Assembly (NCBI GenBank): GCA_030831375.1
Contig: JAURLF010000195.1
Location: forward strand, 1-14,961
Reading direction: 5' to 3'
From: Gaiellales bacterium
Lineage (GTDB): Bacteria; Actinomycetota; Thermoleophilia; Gaiellales; F1-60-MAGs149
DNA: 14,961 nt
Under the pieces are notes generated by a model, which was not told the DNA's origin, ran no database searches, and saw only the letters and a list, made by a program, of their open reading frames with translations. Shown here piece by piece: positions 1 through 5,223 of the stretch. Position 1 is the stretch's first letter; every line of letters begins with the position of its first letter. Position numbers and translations under genes: made by a program.

Positions 1-192
1 CGGCAGCGGCTCCGCGGACCGAGCCGCGACGGCCCGGACCGCCCGTGGCACCTCCACGAGGGCGAGGTCGGAGGACATCGGGATGCGGCCGCCGACGAAC
101 TCCACCAGGGCGGCCGACTCAGGCTCCTCGACCACGAGCTTCGTGAGCGCCGAGGCGTCGAGGTAGACGGCGAGGGCGTCCGGGGCGGTCAC
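1..192 (-). CDS. vapC: VapC-type PIN-domain toxin, N-terminal 64 residues (partial)
   Basis: PIN-domain ribonuclease toxin of a type II toxin-antitoxin pair; family members cleave RNA with a cluster of acidic residues that binds Mg2+. The visible part starts at a GTG and reads VTAPDALAVYLDASALTKLV, with the first PIN aspartate at residue 12 in the hallmark YLDASALTKL segment and a second likely acidic residue, Glu47, in LALVEVPRA. The gene runs off the left edge, so the distal catalytic aspartates cannot be checked; full members are about 130-140 aa. The GTG start overlaps the antitoxin stop by 4 bp (GTGA), so translation is probably coupled and the pair co-transcribed. Assignment to the PIN family is firm; whether it is an active toxin is inferred. 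Confidence 0.85.
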   Translation of the reverse strand, partial: MTAPDALAVYLDASALTKLVVEEPESAALVEFVGGRIPMSSDLALVEVPRAVRAVAARSAEPLP

Positions 193-425
193 TCGTCGCC
201 GCGGAGCTCGAGGAGGGCATCGGTCAGCGACCGGCCGCCCGTCTCCACGACCAGCGGCGCGAACCGCGGCCGGGGCTTCGCCGCGTCGATCCCCCCCGCG
301 GGCAGCGGGACGAGCTCCGCGACCGGCCGGTTGTGGTCGGTCACCGTCAGCCGCTCGCCGGCCTGGACGCGCTGGAGGTAGGTGCTCAGGTTCTGCCGCA
401 GCTCCGCGATGCCCACCGACGACAT
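189..425 (-). CDS. Phd/YefM-family (VapB-like) antitoxin
   Basis: A 78-aa antitoxin of the prevent-host-death family, expected to neutralise the PIN toxin encoded immediately downstream and to bind its own promoter through the N-terminal half. The N-terminus MSSVGIAELRQNLSTYLQRV followed by VQAGERLTVTDHNRPVAELVPL is the classic Phd/YefM fold signature (IAELRQNLS and VTDHNRPVAELVP). The C-terminal tail from about residue 45 is the expected toxin-binding part. I chose the ATG at 425 rather than an upstream in-frame start because the family begins at this point and because a TATATT -10 box lies exactly 7 nt upstream, fitting a leaderless transcript. The gene overlaps vapC by 4 bp. Confidence 0.88.
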   Translation of the reverse strand: MSSVGIAELRQNLSTYLQRVQAGERLTVTDHNRPVAELVPLPAGGIDAAKPRPRFAPLVVETGGRSLTDALLELRGDE

Positions 426-432
426 GTACAGA

Positions 433-461
433 AATATAGCAGAATAGGCGCCTACGGCCAG
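433..461 (-). promoter_or_regulatory. Predicted leaderless promoter of the vapBC-type operon
   Basis: On the minus strand a TATATT hexamer (438 down to 433) sits 7 nt before the antitoxin ATG at 425, so the transcript would begin at or next to the start codon. A weak -35 candidate, CTGGCC (461-456, 3 of 6 matches to TTGACA), lies 17 nt upstream. No Shine-Dalgarno sequence is present, which agrees with leaderless initiation. Confidence 0.6.
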
Positions 462-488
462 AGCCCCGCACCGTGCCTCGCGATGATG

Positions 489-504
489 GGTAACAGTCGT
501 TACC
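489..504. promoter_or_regulatory. Inverted repeat GGTAAC-N4-GTTACC, possible operator
   Basis: A perfect 6-bp inverted repeat (GGTAAC AGTC GTTACC) lies in the gap upstream of the antitoxin gene, about 50 bp beyond its -10 box and outside any convincing gene. It has the size and spacing of a dimeric repressor site. Which regulator binds it, or whether any does, cannot be told from the sequence. Its distance from the vapB promoter is larger than usual for toxin-antitoxin autoregulation. Confidence 0.3.
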
Positions 505-569
505 ACTCGACCCAGAATGATACCGCCAAATCGCATCGCCGACCGGCACGCGGGCCCCGCCTGATCGGC

Positions 570-767
570 TCAGCCATGCGGTTCGTGGGCGGTGACACCG
601 CTCAGGTCGGGCGCGAGGTCGACCGCATTGCCCGCCCGCGCGACCTGCGGCGCCAAGACCAGCAGGCCGACGAGGCCCAGCGCGAGCAGCGCGGAGCGGG
701 CCCCGCGGCATGCGGCGGCGAGACGGCTCTGGGGGAGCGCGTCGACGGGTGCTGGATTTGCACGCAT
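570..767 (-). CDS. Possible small exported peptide, 65 aa, unknown function
   Basis: I do not recognise this product. The reading frame has an N-terminal basic stretch, a hydrophobic core SALLALGLVGLLVLA and a signal-peptidase-like site after VARA (about residue 45), leaving a mature tail of only about 20 residues. Codons in the middle are strongly GC3-biased like real genes nearby, but the first five codons (CGT GCA AAT CCA GCA) are not. There is no clear ribosome binding site; a TACCCT box (785-780) lies 12 nt upstream of the ATG and would give a 5-6 nt leader. It is divergent from the PhzF-family gene. It could instead be a single-helix membrane peptide or a chance frame. Confidence 0.4.
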   Translation of the reverse strand: MRANPAPVDALPQSRLAAACRGARSALLALGLVGLLVLAPQVARAGNAVDLAPDLSGVTAHEPHG

Positions 768-799
768 GTGCTGTCCGGGAGGGTACGGGGGGGCGCTTG

Positions 800-809
800 C
801 ACACGTGTG
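800..809. promoter_or_regulatory. Perfect palindrome CACACGTGTG between divergent genes
   Basis: A 10-bp perfect palindrome sits in the 125-bp gap between the minus-strand small peptide frame and the plus-strand PhzF-family gene, about 50 bp upstream of the predicted -35 box of the latter. It is followed by a short direct repeat of TGACC (815-819 and 821-825). It could be a transcription factor site, but the binding protein is unknown and a palindrome this short can occur by chance. Confidence 0.25.
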
Positions 810-857
810 AAATCTGACCTTGACCGTATGCCGCGGGGCCGCCGTCCGGTGGTTTCG

Positions 858-886
858 GTGACCCGGGCCACCGTCGCGGCTACCCT
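858..886 (+). promoter_or_regulatory. Predicted leaderless promoter of the PhzF-family gene
   Basis: GTGACC (858-863, 4 of 6 matches to TTGACA), a 17-nt spacer and TACCCT (881-886) lie 6 nt before the GTG start at 893. The geometry puts the transcription start at or next to the start codon, and no Shine-Dalgarno sequence is present. This is one of the two best complete -35/-10 pairs in the window. Confidence 0.6.
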
Positions 887-892
887 GCCCCG

Positions 893-1714
893 GTGCGCAG
901 CCTCCGCTACACCATCGTCGACGTCTTCACGGCGACCCCGCTCGAGGGCAACCCGCTCGCCGTCTTCACGGGCGGCGACGGGCTCCCCGACGACGTCATG
1001 CAGGCCCTCGCCCGCGAGACGAACCTCTCCGAGACGACCTTCCTGCAGCGGGCCACGGACGGCGGCACCGCGCGGCTCAGGATCTTCACCCCGGCGGCGG
1101 AGATCCCGTTCGCCGGGCATCCCGTGCTCGGCTCCGCCTGGGTGATCGCGCGGGCCACCCCGATCCACGCGATCGGCTTCGAGACGGGCATGGGCCTGGT
1201 CCCGGTGGCGATCGAGCGCGACGGCGGCACCCTGGTCGGCGCGCGGATGACCCAGCCCGAGCCCCTGATCGGCCCGGCCGGCGTGGACGCGGACGCCCTC
1301 TCCGCGGCGCTCGGCACGCCGCTCGTCGGCGAGCCGATGCGGGCCGCCAACGGCATCTCGCACCTGCTCTGCCCCGTCGCCGACGTCTCCGCCGCGAGAC
1401 CCGACCTGCGCGCGCTCGCCGATTACGACGTGGCCACCGTCTACCTCTGGGCCCCGCCCACGGGCGACGAGCTCAGGACGCGCATGTTCTCGCCGCTCGA
1501 CGGCATCAACGAGGACCCGGCCACGGGCTCGGCGGCCGGGGCGCTCGGCGCGCACCTGCTTGCCAGCGGCGTCGTCGGGCCGGGCCGCGTCACGATGGTG
1601 CAGGGCGTCGAGATGCTGCGCCCCTCCCGCATCGAGGTCGACCTCGCAGAAGGGCAGCCGCCCGTGGTGGGCGGGCAGTGCGCGGTCGTGGCGCGCGGGG
1701 AGTTCCAGCTGTGA
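893..1714 (+). CDS. PhzF-family isomerase/epimerase
   Basis: A 273-aa member of the PhzF superfamily, cytosolic proteins with the two-lobed diaminopimelate epimerase fold. The founding member isomerises trans-2,3-dihydro-3-hydroxyanthranilate in phenazine synthesis; most relatives, this one included, have no known substrate. Family landmarks are present: IVDVFTATPLEGNPLAVF at residues 8-25, the catalytic Glu47 in NLSETTF, FAGHP with His76, and EDPATGSAAG with Asp208. Length is close to the family's usual 260-300 aa. The GTG start is supported by the -10 box 6 nt upstream and by the family N-terminus. The stop overlaps the start of the thioesterase gene by 4 bp, implying coupled expression. 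There are no phenazine genes nearby, so a phenazine role is not supported. Confidence 0.88.
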   Translation: MRSLRYTIVDVFTATPLEGNPLAVFTGGDGLPDDVMQALARETNLSETTFLQRATDGGTARLRIFTPAAEIPFAGHPVLGSAWVIARATPIHAIGFETGMGLVPVAIERDGGTLVGARMTQPEPLIGPAGVDADALSAALGTPLVGEPMRAANGISHLLCPVADVSAARPDLRALADYDVATVYLWAPPTGDELRTRMFSPLDGINEDPATGSAAGALGAHLLASGVVGPGRVTMVQGVEMLRPSRIEVDLAEGQPPVVGGQCAVVARGEFQL

Positions 1715-2130
1715 GCGCGCCGATCGAGCCGGGCAGAAAGCGCGTGGCGATCCGCTGGCGCGACCTCGACGGCTTCAACCACGTCAACAACGCCGTCTTC
1801 CTGTCCTACCTCGAGGAGGGCCGCGACGCCTGGCTCGCGAATGCCCTCGGCACCGGCATCACGGAGCTGACCGAGTTCGTGGTCCGCCACATCGCGATCG
1901 ACTTCGTCTCGCAGCTGACCCAGGAGGACGGCGCGGTCGAGGTCGTGGTCGAGGTCGAGAAGGTCGGTGGCTCCTCGATCACGCTGCGCGAGACGATCAC
2001 GGCGCTGTCCGATGGGCGCATCGCGGCGCGCGCGACCGGCGTCCTCGTGCACACGAACCCCGAGCACACCGCGTCGCGGCCGCTGCCCGACGACCTCCGG
2101 GCGCGGCTCGAGGCGTCGATCGCCGACTGA
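1711..2130 (+). CDS. Hotdog-fold acyl-CoA thioesterase, 4HBT/YbgC type
   Basis: A 139-aa single hotdog-domain protein of the 4-hydroxybenzoyl-CoA thioesterase superfamily, which hydrolyses acyl-CoA or acyl-ACP thioesters in the cytosol. The defining motif is IRWRDLDGFNHVNNAVFLSY (residues 14-33): aspartates 18 and 20, HVNN, then the helix containing YLEEGR. In 4HBT and YbgC the corresponding aspartate is catalytic. The GTG start at 1711 overlaps the PhzF stop in a GTGA and gives the normal family length; an upstream GTG at 1678 would add a sequence lacking family character. The pairing with the PhzF-family gene suggests joint action on a small-molecule metabolite, but neither substrate is known. 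It ends 16 bp from the convergent gene that follows. Confidence 0.88.
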   Translation: MSAPIEPGRKRVAIRWRDLDGFNHVNNAVFLSYLEEGRDAWLANALGTGITELTEFVVRHIAIDFVSQLTQEDGAVEVVVEVEKVGGSSITLRETITALSDGRIAARATGVLVHTNPEHTASRPLPDDLRARLEASIAD

Positions 2131-2146
2131 GGTCGCGAAGCGGCGG

Positions 2147-3286
2147 TCAGGTGCCCGCGGTGCCCCGGACCACGGTCTCGAAGTAGACCGAGGCCTGCGC
2201 TCCGGTCCCGCGCGACGGGGGTGGGGCGGAGCACGACGTCGCGCTCTCGCAGAGCTGGAGCTGGCTCTTCTGCGGGGTGGAGGGCGGGCAGGAGCCGCTG
2301 AGCAGGCACTCGTTGACCGTCGAGGAGCAGATCGGCAGCGTCGCCGGATTCAGCTCGGGGATCATCGTCTGGTTCCCGTTCAGGATCAGCAGGATCTGGG
2401 TCTCCGCGTAGATCACCTGCGTCTCGGTGTTCCAGGCGAAGAGCGTGGCTCGGCAGGTCGGCACGCCGCCGCGGATCGCGCACTCGGGGTAGCCGCCGGC
2501 CATCAGGGTCGCGCGGTCGAGCGCGAGCCCGGCGCCGTTGCAGCCGGCGCCGGTCGCCTGGCCGGCGAGGAACAGGCCGACGCCCAGCGTGGCCCCGATC
2601 TCCGGGGACGGACGTTCGGGGCATTCGAGCGCGATCGTCGTCGGGGTGATCGCGCCCGAGATGAAAGCGCCGCGGGTGGTGCGGAGGGAGAGGCCGCCGG
2701 TCTCGATCACGAACCCCTCCATGAAGTTCCACGTGTTGAAGAGCTCGATGTTGGTCTCGTCGTCCGGGGAGTTCGCGCAGGCCCCCGGCTGTCCGCCGTT
2801 CGGCATCGTCACGCCCGTCGGGGCGCTCGTCGCGAGGACGTTCGCGAATGACCGCCCGGCCCGGCCGCGGACCGCGGACCGCGGCACCCGCGTCGCCGTC
2901 CGGAACTGGTACCTGCCCGCCAGCGCGGCCACGCAGACCCTGATGTCGCGCGTGCCGCGCTTGGCGGTCATCGCGGCGGGCCAGCGCAGCCGCCGCACCA
3001 CGACCCACGGCCCCTTCGCGCCGTCGCGGTGGATGCGCCGGGCCTGCACCTCGGTGGTGAGGGCGGTGCTGCGCAGGGCACTGTCCAGGTACTGGCGGAT
3101 CGCGATCTCCTCACCAGCCGTCACGCGGCCGTCGGCCGCCGCGCCGATGTGGACGTGGGTCACGCAGTCGTCGGCCGTGCGCCGGTCGCCCGTCGGGTCG
3201 CACGTCCCGCCCGCGGCATGGGCGGGGGCCGCGGCGAGCGCGGCCGCCACGAGGGCCAGGGCGATCAGGGACAGCCGGCGGCGCAT
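2147..3286 (-). CDS. Secreted cysteine-rich protein of unknown function
   Basis: I do not recognise a family. The 379-aa product has a clean Sec signal peptide (MRRRLSLIALALVAAALAAA, predicted cleavage after AHA at residue 24). The mature part carries 13 cysteines, many in pairs of short loops (DDCV, GACAN, LECPE, AGCNG, PECAI, PTCRA, PICSS, NECLL, GSCPP, QLCES, TSCSA), which suggests disulfide bonds and an extracellular location. The middle is rich in small residues and beta-prone sequence (SLRTTRGAFISGAIT, VIYAETQILLILNGNQ). No enzyme motif is visible. I chose the ATG at 3286 over longer starts because it gives the signal peptide directly and TACGAT lies 6 nt upstream. It stands alone, convergent with the thioesterase gene. 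Confidence 0.75.
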   Translation of the reverse strand: MRRRLSLIALALVAAALAAAPAHAAGGTCDPTGDRRTADDCVTHVHIGAAADGRVTAGEEIAIRQYLDSALRSTALTTEVQARRIHRDGAKGPWVVVRRLRWPAAMTAKRGTRDIRVCVAALAGRYQFRTATRVPRSAVRGRAGRSFANVLATSAPTGVTMPNGGQPGACANSPDDETNIELFNTWNFMEGFVIETGGLSLRTTRGAFISGAITPTTIALECPERPSPEIGATLGVGLFLAGQATGAGCNGAGLALDRATLMAGGYPECAIRGGVPTCRATLFAWNTETQVIYAETQILLILNGNQTMIPELNPATLPICSSTVNECLLSGSCPPSTPQKSQLQLCESATSCSAPPPSRGTGAQASVYFETVVRGTAGT

Positions 3287-3292
3287 GGCGTG

Positions 3293-3298
3293 ATCGTA
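3293..3298 (-). promoter_or_regulatory. -10 box (TACGAT) for the secreted cysteine-rich protein
   Basis: On the minus strand TACGAT (3298-3293) is followed by 6 nt (CACGCC) and the ATG at 3286, the same leaderless arrangement seen at several other starts here. No convincing -35 hexamer was found at 16-18 nt. Confidence 0.55.
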
Positions 3299-3393
3299 GG
3301 CGAGGGGCGCGGGGCGCGTACCGGCGGGGTCGGCCGGATCACCGGGGGCAGGACGTCCTCGGCGCGCCGTCCCGGCCCGTCGCATTCCGTGCC

Positions 3394-3414
3394 TCGCACG
3401 TGCTGGTCGTGCGA
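3394..3414. promoter_or_regulatory. Inverted repeat TCGCACG-N7-CGTGCGA upstream of the toxin gene
   Basis: A perfect 7-bp inverted repeat with a 7-nt spacer lies in the 224-bp divergent gap between the secreted-protein gene (start 3286) and the toxin gene (start 3511). It may be an operator, for example for the HTH antitoxin of the downstream pair, or a transcript hairpin. Apart from this repeat and the promoter at 3293-3298, I see nothing in the gap except a weak AACGAT (3464-3469) that could serve the toxin operon. Confidence 0.3.
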
Positions 3415-3510
3415 CATGCGTACGCCAATGCGCACCGGCCGCGTGCATCCGAACCGAAGCGGCAACGATCCTCCGCCCGCACGACGTGCGACAGCTGCGA
3501 GGGTCGAGAC

Positions 3511-3852
3511 GTGGCCGAGCGGATCATCATCCACCCGGACTGCCGCGCGGAGCTCGAGGCGCTCGCGCAGCGCAGCCGACGCGATGCGAACGCCCTGGAG
3601 CACGCCCGCGAGAAGCTCGCGGTGCTTGGCTCGAGCCTCGGGTATCCGCACTCGAGCGCGATTCGCGGCACCGGCGGCGGATTGCGCGAGCTGCGGCCGA
3701 AGGCCGGACGCTGCCCATGGCGGCTGGTGTACCGACCCGGCCGCCCCTTCGTCATCTTGGCGCTGGCGCCGGAGGCGGTCCGCGACCCGCGAGGATTCCA
3801 GCGAGCACTCGATGCAGCCCATGACCGCCTCGACCGATGGGATGGGACCTGA
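3511..3852 (+). CDS. RelE/HigB-like toxin (Gp49-like family)
   Basis: A 113-aa toxin-like protein of the RelE/ParE superfamily in the phage-derived Gp49/HigB-like branch; relatives cleave mRNA at the ribosome. Recognisable features are the segment GGGLRELRPKAGRCPWRLVY (the family's LRE-LRPK-G--WR--Y core), then PFVILALAPEAVRDPRGFQR and an alpha-helical C-terminus. Length fits the family (about 100-120 aa). The GTG at 3511 is chosen because the family begins near AERIIIHPD and GAGGG (3499-3503) lies 7 nt upstream as a ribosome binding site; an ATG at 3400 in the same frame would add 37 arginine-rich residues without family character. The gene is first in a toxin-antitoxin order and its stop touches a possible antitoxin ATG (TGATG). 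Confidence 0.82.
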   Translation: MAERIIIHPDCRAELEALAQRSRRDANALEHAREKLAVLGSSLGYPHSSAIRGTGGGLRELRPKAGRCPWRLVYRPGRPFVILALAPEAVRDPRGFQRALDAAHDRLDRWDGT

Positions 3853-3880
3853 TGACCGTAAATCACACTATCGCTATAGT
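3852..3880 (+). promoter_or_regulatory. Predicted internal leaderless promoter for the XRE antitoxin
   Basis: ATGACC (3852-3857, 4 of 6 matches to TTGACA), a 17-nt spacer and TATAGT (3875-3880) end 7 nt before a GTG at 3888 that is in frame with the antitoxin. The stretch around it is locally AT-rich, unlike the flanks. The -10 lies inside an imperfect palindrome, ACTATCGCTATAGT (3867-3880, 12 of 14 positions symmetric), which could be the antitoxin's own operator. Confidence 0.6.
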
Positions 3881-3887
3881 TGGCACC

Positions 3888-4301
3888 GTGAAGGAGCTGA
3901 ACGACACCCGTTGGGTCACCCACGAGGAGTACCAGCGCGAGCTCTTCGAGAGGCACCCCGAGATACAGGTCCAGTGGGACGCCGAGGTGCTCGCGCGCGC
4001 CTTCAGCCTCGCGGTCCTCAAGTACCGCTGCGACCACGGCCTCTCCCAGACCGCTCTGGGCCGCGAGCTCGGGATGCCGCAGTCGCAGATCGCCCGCATC
4101 GAGCTGGGCGAGCACACGCCGTCCTTCGCGACGCTCCTGCGGGTCTGCGATGCCCTCGGGCTCGAGCTCGCGCTGTCCATCCGCCCCCGCGGGGACGAGC
4201 GCCCCGCGGTGCCCCCTGACGGGCGCGGCGTCGCCGAGGGCTCGGACCAGGCCGTCGTCACGATCCGCCCGGCCCGCGCCCGACGGGCCCGGACCGCCTA
4301 G
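3888..4301 (+). CDS. XRE-family HTH antitoxin partner of the HigB-like toxin
   Basis: A 137-aa DNA-binding antitoxin expected to bind the preceding toxin and repress the operon. Residues 35-94 form a Cro/C1-type helix-turn-helix: GLSQTALGRELGMPQSQIAR then IELGEHTPSFATLLRVCDAL. The N-terminal 30 residues (TRWVTHEEYQRELFERHPEI) resemble the leading helix seen in HigA-type partners of Gp49 toxins, while the C-terminal tail is basic and proline-rich. Two starts compete: an ATG at 3852 that overlaps the toxin stop by one base (149 aa) and the GTG at 3888 with an ideal promoter 7 nt upstream. I chose 3888, since the extra residues lack family character and are encoded by promoter-like DNA; both may be used. 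The stop overlaps the convergent prenyltransferase stop in CTAG. Confidence 0.85.
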   Translation: MKELNDTRWVTHEEYQRELFERHPEIQVQWDAEVLARAFSLAVLKYRCDHGLSQTALGRELGMPQSQIARIELGEHTPSFATLLRVCDALGLELALSIRPRGDERPAVPPDGRGVAEGSDQAVVTIRPARARRARTA

Positions 4302-5167
4302 CCGACGGCGAGCGCCGCGATCACGCCCGCCAGGTAGGCGAAGGCGAGGATCGCGTTGACGTTGAAGAAGGCCTGGTTGACCTTCGAGAGGTCGTCCTCG
4401 CGCACGATCGCGTGCTCGTAGGCGAGGAGCGCGGCGCAGGCCAGGACGGCGACCCAGTAGGGCCAGGCGAGGCCGAGCCAGAGGCCGACGCCCGCCATCG
4501 AGGCGACGCTGCCGAGGTGCAGCAGGCGCGCCACCCACAGGGCGGGCCCGATGCCCCAGTCGGCGGGCGCCGAGTGGATGCCCTCGGCGCGGTCGAAGCC
4601 GACGTCGAGGGTGGCGTAGATGATGTCGAAGCCAGCGATCCAGAGGCCGACGACGCCGAGCAGGAGGAACGCGCCGAGGGGCAGGTCGTCGGCGACGGCG
4701 ACCCAGGCCGCGACGGGCGCGAGGCCGATGCAGAGCCCGAGCCAGAGGTGGCAGAGCGGCGTGAAGCGCTTCAGGTACGGGTAGACCACGAACGGGATCA
4801 CCACGAGCGGCCACAGCCAGCGGGTCAGGGGCGCGAGGTTCCAGCAGGCCAGGAGCAGCAGGACGAGCGAGACGGCGCAGAGCCCCCAGACCTGCGCCCG
4901 CGTGACGAGCCCCGCGGGGATCTCGCGCCCCGCCGTGCGCGGGTTGCGGGCATCGATCCCGGCGTCGATCAGCCGGTTGAGGCCCATGGCGAGCGTGCGG
5001 GCGCCCACCATCGCCACCGTGATCCAGATCAGCGCCGACCACGACGGCAGCCCCAGCGCGGCGAGCAGCGCGCCCGCGTAGGCGTACGGCAGCGCGAACA
5101 CGGAGTGCTCGAGCCGCACGAGGTTCGCGAGCCGGCGCGGCAGGCTGGGCACGGAGGCGGACTCCAC
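4298..5167 (-). CDS. mqnP: UbiA-family prenyltransferase, MqnP-like (menaquinone biosynthesis)
   Basis: A 289-aa integral membrane aromatic prenyltransferase. Members transfer a polyprenyl chain from the diphosphate to an aromatic ring acceptor; the closest match by eye is MqnP, which prenylates 1,4-dihydroxy-6-naphthoate in the futalosine route to menaquinone. The two Asp-rich motifs that bind Mg2+-diphosphate are intact: NRLIDAGID (64-72) and DIIYATLDVGFD (181-192). The N-terminal RLEHSVFALPYAYAGALLA (18-36) and GIHSAPADWG are typical of the MqnP/UbiA bacterial branch. About eight or nine hydrophobic helices are evident. The GTG start fits the family N-terminus; GAAGAT 6 nt upstream is a weak -10. 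No other menaquinone gene is in the window, so the pathway call rests on sequence resemblance alone. Confidence 0.82.
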   Translation of the reverse strand: MESASVPSLPRRLANLVRLEHSVFALPYAYAGALLAALGLPSWSALIWITVAMVGARTLAMGLNRLIDAGIDARNPRTAGREIPAGLVTRAQVWGLCAVSLVLLLLACWNLAPLTRWLWPLVVIPFVVYPYLKRFTPLCHLWLGLCIGLAPVAAWVAVADDLPLGAFLLLGVVGLWIAGFDIIYATLDVGFDRAEGIHSAPADWGIGPALWVARLLHLGSVASMAGVGLWLGLAWPYWVAVLACAALLAYEHAIVREDDLSKVNQAFFNVNAILAFAYLAGVIAALAVG

Positions 5168-5210
5168 GCGTGGATCTTCGCGGCAGGGCCGGGAGTGGCG
5201 CGGCGGTAGG

Positions 5211-5216
5211 TACGAT
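5211..5216 (+). promoter_or_regulatory. -10 box (TACGAT) of the ABC-2 exporter operon
   Basis: TACGAT ends 7 nt before a GTG at 5224 that is in frame with the ATPase. This favours GTG 5224 over the ATG at 5215, which would overlap the -10 box itself. The 56-bp divergent gap to the prenyltransferase gene therefore holds both promoters; no clear -35 was found. Confidence 0.55.
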
Positions 5217-5223
5217 GCCCGCC

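Noticed and set aside
550..560. GCGGGCCCCGC as a terminator for the small exported peptide
   Set aside because: A five-base stem with a one-base loop cannot form a real hairpin and no U tract follows.
333..1145. Plus-strand frame of 270 codons overlapping the antitoxin and the start of the phzF-like gene
   Set aside because: Low-complexity Arg/Ser/Pro composition, and it conflicts with the phzF-like frame, which has intact family motifs.
3120..3170. EF-hand-like stretch (AADGRVTAGEEI) in the cysteine-rich secreted protein
   Set aside because: The first calcium-ligand position is not acidic and the flanking helices are unconvincing; a single weak loop is not evidence of calcium binding.
3400..3510. 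N-terminal extension of the HigB-like toxin to an ATG at 3400
   Set aside because: The additional 37 residues are arginine-rich without family character, and a GTG with a GAGGG site is present at 3511.
5215..5223. ATG 5215 as the start of the exporter ATPase
   Set aside because: It overlaps the TACGAT -10 box; GTG 5224 lies at the expected leaderless distance. The difference is only three residues, so this remains a mild preference.
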